A stretch of 23,868 nt of DNA. Origin: an uncultured Oscillospiraceae bacterium (GTDB lineage: Bacteria; Bacillota; Clostridia; Oscillospirales; Oscillospiraceae). The position numbers and the translations under genes were made by a program. Below the pieces are notes generated by a model. The model was not told the origin of the DNA, searched no databases, and was given only the letters and a program-made list of their open reading frames with translations. Position 1 is the first letter of the stretch, and each line of letters begins with the position of its first letter. The stretch is taken from NCBI GenBank assembly GCA_910587785.1, contig CAJUOA010000046.1, positions 1-23,868 on the forward strand, in the 5' to 3' direction. Positions 6,990 through 13,630 of the stretch are shown in pieces.

Positions 6990-7019
6990 CCACCCGGCAG
7001 GCGGTAGTCTGCCGGGTGG
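6990..7019. repeat. Perfect 11-bp hairpin between modules 3 and 4
   Basis: CCACCCGGCAG and CTGCCGGGTGG form a perfect 11-bp stem around an 8-nt loop. The 13-mer TTTTCAGAGGGCA (6971-6983) beside it also flanks the hairpin at 5164-5211. Two smaller stems lie at 6930-6983 (CTCCTC/GAGGAG and GCCCTC/GAGGGC). No T-run follows on either strand. It may end or protect the transcript of the gene finishing at 7040. Confidence 0.55.
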
Positions 7020-7039
7020 AGAATAGGGGCTGCGCTTGT

Positions 7040-8041
7040 CTATGGTGTGTCGGGTTCGCTGGGTTCGTCCAGGTCGAAGCCTGGGACAATGATGGTGTCG
7101 GGGTATTCGGTGGGGGCGCTGCCTTTATCGGGAACGCTCTGTGAACCCCCTACAGCAAAATTTTTACTGAATGGATCGATGATGGACGCCGCGATTTTAA
7201 TGACCTCCTCCAGTTCCAGCCTCTGAGCCTCAATTTCATACTCCACTCCATCCAGGGTAAACGAAGCCACATAAACGTCGTAATATCCAGCAGGCACATT
7301 GGAAATGCCGTCGCCATAGGTTAGGGCTGCGTGGCTGAGGGTAACAGGCACTCCGCCAAAGTCGGTAGTGCGCTCTTCATCTACTGGGAGAAGGCAGCAG
7401 TGCAGGATACGCAGCCTGGAAGCTCTGATGGTAAATCCCTTGGGGATCTCAATATCGTCATTGGACTTAGGGCGTCCGTCCTCCCCGAAGTCCACCCAGA
7501 AACTCCGGCCTGCCTGATCCTCAACAACATTCCCGGTAGCTACCTCCCGGACAATGCGGCCTGACACAGCTTTACCGCCCCCGGTGAGGTCATCGGGGAT
7601 ATGGGCGGGAGCTAACTCCCAGCCATAGTAGGTTCTGACACCCTGCGTATCCAAAATTTCCTCGTTATAGATAGCGGGGTCCCGGTAAAGCGGAGCGGCG
7701 TTCGGGGCCAGCCCCGCCGACTCATTCACCGCCACATTGTCCCAGTTAATGGTGATTTCTCTCTCGCTGGGTGGCTGCAGCGGCTCACCGCTGCTCTGAT
7801 GCTCATCGTCACTGACCGCAGGCCCCGGATTAGGATCAGGCGGCGGCTCGATCTTGTTCGGCCCCTTCAAAATCCCCGGCAGCGTCGTTAAGGCCACTGT
7901 GAGGAGCAGGCCAAAGCACGCCGCTATAGCGCCCCATGTCAGCCAGCCATTCTTTTTCTGCCCATAGGAGGCGGTTTCGCTGCGCTCCAGAATATCGTCA
8001 TCCACTGCTCGCATAGCTGTGTATAGATCTAGGCTTCTCAT
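7040..8041 (-). CDS. Membrane-anchored protein of sigma module 4, function unknown
   Basis: The protein has 333 residues. ATG 8041 has AGGAGGGG 5 nt upstream. The head (about residues 1-30, MRSLDLYTAMRAVDDDILER) is almost the same as in the gene at 8069-8635. A membrane helix follows at about 34-55 (LTWGAIAACFGLLLTVALTT), then a proline-rich linker (IEPPPDPNPGPAVSDDE) and an extracytoplasmic domain of about 230 residues. The C-terminal tail (APTEYPDT, VPGFDLDEPSEP) is shared with the region after the TAG-cut gene at 3920-4510. A head of this type next to an ECF sigma gene suggests sigma control from the membrane, but no named domain was recognised. It is the last gene of the module that begins at 9189. 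Confidence 0.8.
   Translation of the reverse strand: MRSLDLYTAMRAVDDDILERSETASYGQKKNGWLTWGAIAACFGLLLTVALTTLPGILKGPNKIEPPPDPNPGPAVSDDEHQSSGEPLQPPSEREITINWDNVAVNESAGLAPNAAPLYRDPAIYNEEILDTQGVRTYYGWELAPAHIPDDLTGGGKAVSGRIVREVATGNVVEDQAGRSFWVDFGEDGRPKSNDDIEIPKGFTIRASRLRILHCCLLPVDEERTTDFGGVPVTLSHAALTYGDGISNVPAGYYDVYVASFTLDGVEYEIEAQRLELEEVIKIAASIIDPFSKNFAVGGSQSVPDKGSAPTEYPDTIIVPGFDLDEPSEPDTP
7053..7118. repeat. 66-bp near-identical repeat, copy 2 (partner 3834-3899)
   Basis: This copy lies inside the coding region and supplies the translated C-terminal tail of the 333-aa protein. Three differences from the partner over 66 bp, set among otherwise divergent genes, suggest transfer of the segment between paralogues. 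Confidence 0.8.
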
Positions 8042-8052
8042 AAATACCCCTC
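7977..8052. repeat. 76-bp near-identical repeat, copy 1 (partner 8571-8646)
   Basis: This covers the ribosome-site region and the first 22 or so codons of the 333-aa gene. It differs from the partner at 3 of 76 positions and is offset by 594 bp in the same orientation. Confidence 0.85.
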
Positions 8053-8068
8053 CTATATCTGCGGAACA

Positions 8069-8635
8069 CTATTCTCTTTGACCCACGCTTCTATGTGGAT
8101 CAACGTACCCGTAGTCCCTATTTACTTCGTCATTACCTATAACATACCATACAGGCTCGTTGCCGTCCTGGGTCTGGAGCGAAGAATGGCTGAGACGCTT
8201 GCCTCCCTCGAAAAAGAGGATTTCCGTCCATCCAATATTATCTATTTCGCCTCCGACCAAGATAACATGGGCAATATGTTGCTCATCAACAAAATCATAA
8301 CGAAAATAAGTCGTTTCAGAGCAGTATTCTGTAATATCTGAATTATCAAGGGTAAAGTAAACTCGCCCGTCTCTTACCTCAGCCATGTCATTGGCAACTC
8401 CCGACACAAACAAGTGGCTGTCGTCCCACTCTACAGAGCGGCCATTCAACATTTCGAAAATCATTGGCATGGCAGTAAAGCCCACCAGCATCAACACCGC
8501 TATTGCCGCCGCAACGATCATCCATTTATGGCGGCTATATATCCCTGCCTTACGTCCACAAGCGGCATCCTCGCTGCGCTCCAGAATATCGTCATCCACT
8601 GCTCGAATAGCTGTGTATAGGTCTATGCTTCTCAT
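8069..8635 (-). CDS. Membrane-anchored protein of sigma module 4 (paralogous head), function unknown
   Basis: The protein has 188 residues. The ATG at 8635 overlaps the sigma stop as ATGA, so translation is probably coupled. The head MRSIDLYTAIRAVDDDILER is shared with the next gene, and one membrane helix lies at about residues 38-60 (MIVAAAIAVLMLVGFTAMPM). The remaining 125 residues are acidic, with YFRYDFVDEQHIAHVILVGG, and show no domain I recognise; they are unrelated by eye to the extracytoplasmic part of the next gene. Two proteins with the same cytoplasmic head but different outer parts suggest one sigma factor answering two signals. This is inference. Confidence 0.8.
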   Translation of the reverse strand: MRSIDLYTAIRAVDDDILERSEDAACGRKAGIYSRHKWMIVAAAIAVLMLVGFTAMPMIFEMLNGRSVEWDDSHLFVSGVANDMAEVRDGRVYFTLDNSDITEYCSETTYFRYDFVDEQHIAHVILVGGEIDNIGWTEILFFEGGKRLSHSSLQTQDGNEPVWYVIGNDEVNRDYGYVDPHRSVGQRE

Positions 8636-8646
8636 AAATACCCCTC
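8571..8646. repeat. 76-bp near-identical repeat, copy 2 (partner 7977-8052)
   Basis: This covers the start region of the 188-aa gene and the last codons of the sigma gene. The shared segment includes the GAGGGGTATTT sequence before the ATG, so the translation signal was duplicated along with the protein head. Confidence 0.85.
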
Positions 8647-9189
8647 GCTCGCAAGTTTAACTCTGAGTTTCTTCCGTGTCCGGCTCAGGATCACCGCCAC
8701 ATTGTTTTCCGTCAGGCCGTACCGCCCGGCAATAGAGGCCACTGGCTCTGTGAAGAAGTACCGGCGCACGAACACATTCCCGTCCCGCTCCGGCAGACCC
8801 CGGACGAAGCGCCGGATACACTCCTCCAGCTCCTTGACCTCGTATGCCGCCTCTGCGTCCGTCCCGCCGGCCAGACAGTCCGCCAGTTCATCCAGGACAA
8901 GGATGATCTCCCCGCCGCCGCGCTTCTCTGCGCTGCGGGCATTGAAGCGGTTGACGGACAGGTTGCGGGTGATCTTTGCCAGGAACATCCGCAGCACATT
9001 GGGCCTCTGGGGCGGCATCGCGTTCCAGGCGTGGAGCCAGGTATCGTTGACACACTCCTCGGAGTCCTCCGCATTGTTCAGGATGTGATCCGCTATGGTG
9101 AAGCAGTAGGCCCCGTATTTGCTGGATGTCTCCGATATGGCGTCCGCGTTCTTCTGCCAGTACAGCTCTACAATTTGGCAATCTTCCAT
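8632..9189 (-). CDS. ECF-type RNA polymerase sigma factor (module 4)
   Basis: The protein has 185 residues. ATG 9189 follows GAGAGGTG. Region 2 lies at about residues 20-75 (HILNNAEDSEECVNDTWLHA, then FLAKITRNLSVNRFN); the linker contains KRGGGEIILVLDEL; region 4 is at about 130-180 (LPERDGNVFVRRYFF, then SIAGRYGLTENNVAVILSR). It is closely similar in layout to the sigma protein at 4510-5067 and of the same length, so the two modules probably arose by duplication. The gene overlaps its partner by 4 bp. Upstream lies the block at 9217-9280, which runs into the end of a decayed permease gene. Confidence 0.93.
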   Translation of the reverse strand: MEDCQIVELYWQKNADAISETSSKYGAYCFTIADHILNNAEDSEECVNDTWLHAWNAMPPQRPNVLRMFLAKITRNLSVNRFNARSAEKRGGGEIILVLDELADCLAGGTDAEAAYEVKELEECIRRFVRGLPERDGNVFVRRYFFTEPVASIAGRYGLTENNVAVILSRTRKKLRVKLASEGYL

Positions 9190-9216
9190 GTAGCGTCACC
9201 TCTCTATCTTCTGAAG

Positions 9217-9280
9217 GTCCCTTCATCCTATAAGACAGCAAAGGACGGGAAAACTTACAACAGTTTTCAAAGATTTTCAA
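9217..9280 (-). promoter_or_regulatory. Possible promoter block of sigma module 4
   Basis: On the minus strand TTGAAAATCTTTGAAAACTG is followed by TTGTAAGTTTTCCCG, then TTGCTGTCTTATAG and GATGAAGG. The element order matches that at 2004-2077. It starts within the last bases of the permease remnant. Confidence 0.4.
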
Positions 9281-9649
9281 ATTCCTTTTGCGCTCCGCCG
9301 CCAGCCCAGCCAGCACAGGGCCAGCAGCACCACAGCAAGACCGCCATATATACAGACCGTTTCCATTGGACGCCTCCCGCACATTTTCAAAGAACCGTTC
9401 ATCCATGACCTGCCCGTTGATGCTCTGCTGGCCCTCGGAGATCCGTTCCCTCTGCTCCGCCACGGAGACGTATTTGTTTATGGTATTCCCGGTCCAGTCT
9501 GTCAGCGAGAAGTTGGCGCCGCCTGAATTGCTGACCGGTCTGGCGGTATAGGCCATAAACGCAGTTATTACAAGCACCATGATCCATGCCAGTTTGCGCT
9601 TCAACAGCTTTTTCAGTTCGTACCAATACAAAGTGCCGAAATGTTTCAT
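9277..9649 (-). pseudogene. ABC transporter permease remnant with large internal deletion
   Basis: From ATG 9649 the first 90 or so residues (FGTLYWYELKKLLKRKL, a membrane helix, then NGQVMDERFFENV) match the start of the permease at 9685-10881 (FGTLFGYELKKLLKRKL, then NGQVMDDAFFQQM). Around position 9380 the match ends. In another frame the final membrane helix appears (GGLAVVLLALCWLGWRRSA) with TGA at 9277-9279, corresponding to the last helix of the intact relative (LLFALCWLCWQRSA). About 280 residues are missing and the two ends are out of frame. The uninterrupted reading from 9649 runs on into the sigma gene below and gives no sensible protein. It is a decayed second permease of the same exporter operon. 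Confidence 0.75.
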
Positions 9650-9684
9650 ACCATCTTCTCTCCAAATCTCTCATTAAAGCCGAC

Positions 9685-10881
9685 CTATGCTCTGCCTGCT
9701 GCACTCCGCTGCCAGCACAGCCAGCACAGGGCGAATAGAAGCACCGCAATCGCCACATACAGCAATGATCCAAACTGAAAATTGTCCAGGTATACACCAA
9801 AAATTTTCACCAGATGAAGATTGACCGGCCCATTCCATCCCGTAAGTTTTTCCGGGAGGTAACCCAACCACCCACGGGCCGAAGGATGCTATTGGTTCAA
9901 CAGCTCTGCCAAAACCGCAGGGATAGCGAGAGCGATGATAGCATTGTGGGTCAACGCAGAAATCAGCATAGTAAATGCACCACATATAAAGGTATACAAG
10001 GCCAGAATCAGCAGCATGGGCAAGAGCATCTGTCCCACGGTGATAGGACGGGGACAGAGCGAATCATAGAACTGGACATGGGCATCAAACCCCTGCACCC
10101 CCCAGACGGCCAAATGAGCCGCCACTGTGCCCCCAACGACAAAGGTGGTGGCCAGTGCCGCCTCGGTCACCCCTGCCAGCACTTTGGCTAGATAGAGCGG
10201 AGCGCGGCTTTCTTGGGTGGCGAACACGATTGCGTCTGCCTTGGTTCGGTGATCCTCTGAAAAGATCATGCACAGGCACACCGCCACCACCACAGGCAGA
10301 ACGACGCGCAGAATACTAAAATAGTCCACCAGTTCGGAAGCTCCCGGCCACGGATGCCGGTAGACATAGGGCGTTTCTATCTGCTCCATCTGCTCTGTCC
10401 AATACTCCTTTTCCGCATGGGAAAGTCCACTGGCATCCATATAGAGCTGGGTATATTCCCGATTGGTAGCATAGAACTTCTCCGCTGTAAAAGTATCCCT
10501 GTCGGTCATCAGTCCTTCCACCATCGTGTGTACATTTAAGTAAGTGCTGTCCACGTGATAAAAATATTTCAGCATCTCATACGGATTATCGAACTCCGGC
10601 ACTTGTTCCAGCATCTGCTGAAAAAAAGCGTCGTCCATCACTTGACCGTTGAGCGTTCCCATAGCGTTGAGTTTGGCAGTCCGTATTTCCTGACCGGAGA
10701 TTACGCTGGTCACTGGATTTCCTTGTTCATCGGTATCTTCAATCCAAAATCCTCCACTATTGCCAGCTTGAACTACGCCGACAATACAGACGCCTGTAAT
10801 CAAAAGAACAACCACCCAGTTCAACTTCCGCTTTAGCAGTTTTTTTAGCTCATAGCCGAACAGTGTTCCAAAGTTTTTCAT
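9685..10881 (-). pseudogene. ABC-2-type transporter permease interrupted by an in-frame TAG
   Basis: ATG 10881 overlaps the ATPase stop (ATGA). The N-terminus carries FGTLFGYELKKLLKRKL and a first membrane helix (about residues 22-40). A large outer loop of about 150 residues follows, then a helix bundle (FSILRVVLPVVVAVCLCMIF, VLAGVTEAALATTFVVGGTV, MLLPMLLILALYTFICGAF). Translation stops at TAG 9889-9891 after ELLNQ (330 aa). The same frame then continues HPSARGWLGYLPEKLTG to a final helix (LLYVAIAVLLFALCWLCW) and TAG at 9685-9687, giving 398 codons in all. A single nonsense change in an otherwise intact exporter permease is the simplest reading. Readthrough or a sequencing error are alternatives. 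The 330-aa product would lack the last helix. Confidence 0.8.
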
Positions 10882-11579
10882 TCCTCTCCCCCTCCGAACT
10901 CCTCCATGTAGAGCTGTTCCAGGTCGGTGCGGGACTTGTCCCAGGGCTCGTTCAGGATGATTTCCCCGTCGGACATCATCAGCATGTGGTCGGCTATCTT
11001 CTCTACATCGGACACGATATGGGTGGACAGCAGCACGATGGTATCCTGCCCCAGCCCGGCGATCAGGTTGCGGAAGCGTACTCTTTCCTTGGGGTCCAAC
11101 CCCGCCGTAGGCTCGTCCACGATCAGCAGGCGCGGGTCGTTGAGCAGGGCTTGGGCGATCCCCAGCCGCTGCTTCATGCCGCCGGAATAGGTCTTGATCT
11201 TCTTTTTCCCCACATCCTGGAGCGATACCAGTTCCAACAGCTCCCCGGCCCGGCGTTTCGCATGAGGGCGGGACAGCCCTTTCAGCGCCGCCAGATAAAG
11301 CAGGAAGTCCAGCCCTGTAAAATCGGGGTAGTAGCCGAAGTCCTGGGGCAGATAGCCCAATACGGCCCGGTAGTCCTCGCTGGTCACATCCACCCCATCC
11401 AGCGAAATGCTGCCCGCCGTGGGTTTCAAAATACCGCACAGCATCCGCATGAGGGTGGTCTTGCCAGCGCCATTAGCCCCCAGCAGACCGTTGATGCCCT
11501 CTGTGAGCCGCAACGACACGCCATCCACGGCACGCTTGTCCTTATACTGCTTTGTCAGATCCCGTATCATCAATTCCAT
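10878..11579 (-). CDS. ABC transporter ATP-binding protein
   Basis: The protein has 233 residues. ATG 11579 has GGGGGA upstream and lies 10 bp inside the end of the preceding gene. All ATPase motifs are present: Walker A GANGAGKTT (34-42), Q-loop LPQDFGYYP (near 79), signature YSGGMKQRLG (131-140), Walker B LLIVDEPTAGLDP (151-163) and the switch histidine in STHIVSDVE (187). This is the usual ATPase of ABC-2-type exporters and self-resistance pumps, acting at the cytoplasmic face with the permease downstream. The ATPase looks fully functional although its main permease carries a stop codon. The substrate cannot be told from sequence. Confidence 0.95.
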   Translation of the reverse strand: MELMIRDLTKQYKDKRAVDGVSLRLTEGINGLLGANGAGKTTLMRMLCGILKPTAGSISLDGVDVTSEDYRAVLGYLPQDFGYYPDFTGLDFLLYLAALKGLSRPHAKRRAGELLELVSLQDVGKKKIKTYSGGMKQRLGIAQALLNDPRLLIVDEPTAGLDPKERVRFRNLIAGLGQDTIVLLSTHIVSDVEKIADHMLMMSDGEIILNEPWDKSRTDLEQLYMEEFGGGEE

Positions 11580-12283
11580 TGCAATTCCCCCATATTCTTT
11601 ACATTCAGTGTGAACTCCACAGCCGCAGCTATCATTGCCGCCGCCAGTGCCGCTCCCCACCAAATCAAATTCTCCGGTTGGTACAGGGCTGGTCTGATAT
11701 TTACCGCAAGCGGCCCCGAAACACTGATTACCGCCGCCACGGCGCCGCAGGCCAGCAATCCCTCCCGACCACGGATGCGGCGGGTCAACTCCATCCCCAG
11801 CGCCGCCGTGAGCAGGTAGGGCGTCAGCAGATATACGCCGGCCTGGGCTGCCCCTACGGTACTCCAGACTGCCAGCAAAGGTGTCAGCAGACCGAACAAC
11901 GCCAGGTGGAATAGTCCCAGCGCCACCATGCGGGCCAGTATGACGCTCTGCCGGGACATCCGACAGGCCAATTCCAGCTCGTCCATCTGGTACAACTGCG
12001 CCCGCCCGTTCTCCGTTATCACCAGCAGCGCCAGAAACGGGGTCAGCGCGGCGATATACCAGGGGGTGGACTCCGCCGACAGAGTGCCTGTCATCAGAAT
12101 AAAGCTGGACAGCACCAGCGACAGCGGCCACACCCACCAGCGAATATACCTGACTTGCAGCGCGATCAGCTCCCAGCGGCCCAGTTCCCGGCGGCGGTGC
12201 TGCTTCAAAAAAGCCGCTTTTCGGGCAGGAGGCGGAACGTAGAACGCATCCGACAGGGCCTGTTTGAGTTTTCTGTTCATCAT
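11570..12283 (-). CDS. Polytopic membrane protein of the sigma-linked ABC exporter operon
   Basis: The protein has 237 residues starting at ATG 12283, which has GGAGGG 6 nt upstream; a second ATG follows immediately. A basic cytoplasmic N-terminus (AFYVPPPARKAAFLKQHRRR) precedes about six membrane helices. These include WVWPLSLVLSSFILMTG, WYIAALTPFLALLVI, LFHLALFGLLTPLLAVW and a last pair around GLLACGAVAAVISVSG and WWGAALAAAMIAAAV. It lies between the sigma gene (13-bp gap) and the ATPase (10-bp overlap). It could be a membrane regulator of the sigma factor or a permease half of the exporter. The cytoplasmic head and position suit an anti-sigma role; this is not proven. Confidence 0.82.
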   Translation of the reverse strand: MMNRKLKQALSDAFYVPPPARKAAFLKQHRRRELGRWELIALQVRYIRWWVWPLSLVLSSFILMTGTLSAESTPWYIAALTPFLALLVITENGRAQLYQMDELELACRMSRQSVILARMVALGLFHLALFGLLTPLLAVWSTVGAAQAGVYLLTPYLLTAALGMELTRRIRGREGLLACGAVAAVISVSGPLAVNIRPALYQPENLIWWGAALAAAMIAAAVEFTLNVKNMGELQWN

Positions 12284-12296
12284 CTCAACCCTCCAT

Positions 12297-12734
12297 TCAG
12301 TCCAAGGCTTCTCGAAGCACTTTCAAAATGCGCTTCATTCTCCGATGCAGGGAAAATCGTGACTGCTGATACAGCCCGCACAGCACCTTGACCGGCACCT
12401 CATTGACATACCGCAGCAATATCAATTCCCGATCCTCCGCATCCAACTTGTCCAACTCTGCTCTGAGCGCGATGGAGAGCAGCGGATCGGTTTCCTGGCA
12501 GGGTGGTTCTGCCGGTCGAGGGTCACAGTCAGACCGGCGGTATTCGTCGATACAGAGGTTGCGGGCGATGGTGTAGAGGTATTGGAGCACTTGGTTCGTA
12601 TCCCGGTAGGTGTCGCTGGCAAACCAACGCAGGAACGTCTCCTGGGTGATGTCCTCCGCCTGCTCCCGGCTGTGGAGCCGGTAGAAGCAATAGCGGTATA
12701 TCTTTTCATACTGTTCTTCAATATCCAGCGCCAC
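12297..12734 (-). CDS. ECF-type RNA polymerase sigma factor (module 5)
   Basis: The protein has 145 residues, short for the family. The start is GTG 12734 with GGAGGG upstream. Region 2 is at about residues 8-65 (YCFYRLHSREQAEDITQETF, then LYTIARNLCIDEYRR), with the classic AEDITQETFLR. Region 4 is at about 90-140 (LDAEDRELILLRYVNEVPV, then GLYQQSRFSLHRRMKRIL). The recognition helix is unusually basic. It heads an operon for a membrane protein, an ABC ATPase and permease genes, so it probably controls an exporter, perhaps in answer to a toxic peptide or envelope stress; that role is inference. Confidence 0.92.
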   Translation of the reverse strand: MALDIEEQYEKIYRYCFYRLHSREQAEDITQETFLRWFASDTYRDTNQVLQYLYTIARNLCIDEYRRSDCDPRPAEPPCQETDPLLSIALRAELDKLDAEDRELILLRYVNEVPVKVLCGLYQQSRFSLHRRMKRILKVLREALD

Positions 12735-12752
12735 AGTATCCCTCCCTTCGGG

Positions 12753-12812
12753 TCCTCTATCATGTTTAACGGCTGAAATGACAAAATGTGCGGCTGTGGT
12801 AAAAATTTTTTA
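12753..12812 (-). promoter_or_regulatory. Possible promoter block of sigma module 5
   Basis: On the minus strand AAAAAATTTTTACCACAG is followed by CGCACATTTTGTCATT, then CAGCCGTTAAACATGATAG and AGG. It resembles the other sigma blocks through the AT lead and the CGTTAA plus ATAG ending, but matches less well in the middle. Confidence 0.3.
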
Positions 12813-12854
12813 GTATCTTCTGCAAGCTGTAACGGAGGATCATTTATCACGACC

Positions 12855-12883
12855 TTGTGTATCTATCAGGAGGATGATATACT
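12855..12883 (+). promoter_or_regulatory. Sigma-A-type promoter for the small GRAEG-repeat gene
   Basis: TTGTGT (12855-12860) and TATACT (12878-12883) are separated by exactly 17 bp, about 45 bp before the start codon at 12928. It faces away from the sigma operon, so 12735-12927 is a divergent control region. Confidence 0.65.
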
Positions 12884-12927
12884 ATAAATCACAAATGACG
12901 CAGACAATGGAAAGGGAGGTGTCGGTC

Positions 12928-13134
12928 ATGTGCAATCTGAGCAAGGGCGTTATGGAAAAGGGGCGTGCTGAGGGGCGTGCCGAGGGGCGTGCCGAGGGCA
13001 TGGCTAACGGTATCCTGGTTTCCATCAAGAATTTGGTAAAAAACATGGGCGTATCTGTTGAACAGGCCATGTCCGTGCTGGAAATTCCAGAGGCAGAACG
13101 GCAGACGTATATGGATCTGTTGGAACGGCAGTAA
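12928..13134 (+). CDS. Small protein with GRAEG repeats, resembling the C-terminus of Rpn/PD-(D/E)XK-type proteins
   Basis: The protein has 68 residues; ATG 12928 has GGGAGGT 7 nt upstream, and a longer in-frame ATG at 12874 falls in the -10 element of the promoter. The sequence begins CNLSKGVMEKG, then GRAEGRAEGRAEG from a 12-bp tandem repeat, then an amphipathic helix pair (LVKNMGVSVEQAMSVLEIPE). KG/EG repeats followed by a helix of this kind are common at the C-terminal end of Rpn-family putative nucleases in Firmicutes; here the nuclease part is absent. It is an independent gene with its own promoter and terminator, the only plus-strand gene in the window. Function unknown. Confidence 0.75.
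   Translation: MCNLSKGVMEKGRAEGRAEGRAEGMANGILVSIKNLVKNMGVSVEQAMSVLEIPEAERQTYMDLLERQ
12960..12995 (+). repeat. 12-bp tandem repeat, three units
   Basis: GGGGCGTGCTGA is followed by GGGGCGTGCCGA twice and a partial fourth unit. The units encode GRAE and could expand or contract by slippage without changing frame. Confidence 0.85.
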
Positions 13135-13139
13135 CAATG

Positions 13140-13177
13140 AAAACGCCAAGGGTATTGTTGTCCCTGGTGTTTTCTGT
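13140..13177 (+). terminator. Rho-independent terminator of the small GRAEG-repeat gene
   Basis: AACGCCAAGGG and CCCTGGTGTT form a stem with one G-T pair and one bulge around a 9-nt loop, followed by TTTTCTGT. It starts just after the TAA of the gene. Confidence 0.75.
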
Positions 13178-13205
13178 ATCTGCTTCCGAAGGATGTCTGC
13201 AAAGC

Positions 13206-13235
13206 GGGCGGCGGTCACTTAGTGGACCGCCGCCC
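13206..13235. terminator. Strong GC hairpin between convergent genes
   Basis: GGGCGGCGGTCAC and GTG(G)ACCGCCGCCC pair over 13 bp with one bulged G and a TTA loop. It lies between the plus-strand gene ending at 13134 and the minus-strand gene ending at 13279. The T-run is poor on both strands, so its use as a terminator of the minus-strand unit is likely but not certain. Confidence 0.5.
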
Positions 13236-13278
13236 TTAATGTTGGGCTTGCATAGGGCCAGGATACTGCCCGAGGAAT

Positions 13279-13626
13279 TTATAAGCCCTCCAGAAGCTCC
13301 TCCGCTGACAAACCATACAGCTTTGCCAGTGCGATCAGATTGGAGGTAGACGGATCCGACTTCCCGTTTTCCCATTTGCTGACCGCCTGCCGGCTGACGC
13401 CGACCGCTTCCGCCACAAATTCCTGAGACATTTTACAGCGCACCCGGTTTTCCCGCAGCTTCTCTCCCAGTGTCGTCCGGACAGTCTTAGCCTCTTGCCG
13501 TGCCGGGCTGCCCTTGATATATTTGCGCAGCGCCCGGACAGCGAGAATGATGAGATAGACGAACAACGCGGATAGGGGGATAATGATGATAAGGGAAAAC
13601 AAAACAAGTTTCATTCCTGCGGCCAT
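13279..13626 (-). CDS. Membrane-anchored XRE-family HTH regulator
   Basis: The protein has 115 residues. ATG 13626 has AGGAGGGA 8 nt upstream, within the end of the small gene before it. Residues 5-30 form one membrane helix (LFSLIIIIPLSALFVYLII). After a basic linker, residues 52-115 are a helix-turn-helix domain of the Cro/C1 type (GEKLRENRVRCKMSQEFVAE, then VSRQAVSKWENGKSDPS and LIALAKLYGLSAEELL). A DNA-binding domain tied to the membrane is less usual than a soluble XRE protein. It may respond to envelope signals or be controlled by the 36-aa peptide encoded just upstream. The target is unknown; the CATATCGG sites at 3621-3770 are one thing it could be tested against. Confidence 0.85.
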   Translation of the reverse strand: MAAGMKLVLFSLIIIIPLSALFVYLIILAVRALRKYIKGSPARQEAKTVRTTLGEKLRENRVRCKMSQEFVAEAVGVSRQAVSKWENGKSDPSTSNLIALAKLYGLSAEELLEGL

Positions 13627-13630
13627 AAGA

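Noticed and set aside
3820..9891. TAG reassigned as a sense codon, suggested by two internal TAGs
   Set aside because: TAG ends many normal genes here (2457, 3040, 6356, 7040, 8069, 13872), so a genome-wide recoding is not supported; local nonsense or readthrough is simpler.
10882..11439. Upstream extension of the permease frame, giving a 516-codon reading from 11439
   Set aside because: The extension overlaps the ATPase, and the ATG at 10881 has the expected stop-start overlap and the permease N-terminus shared with the remnant at 9649.
12960..12995. Short CRISPR-like repeats
   Set aside because: They are 12-bp tandem units without spacers, inside a coding frame.
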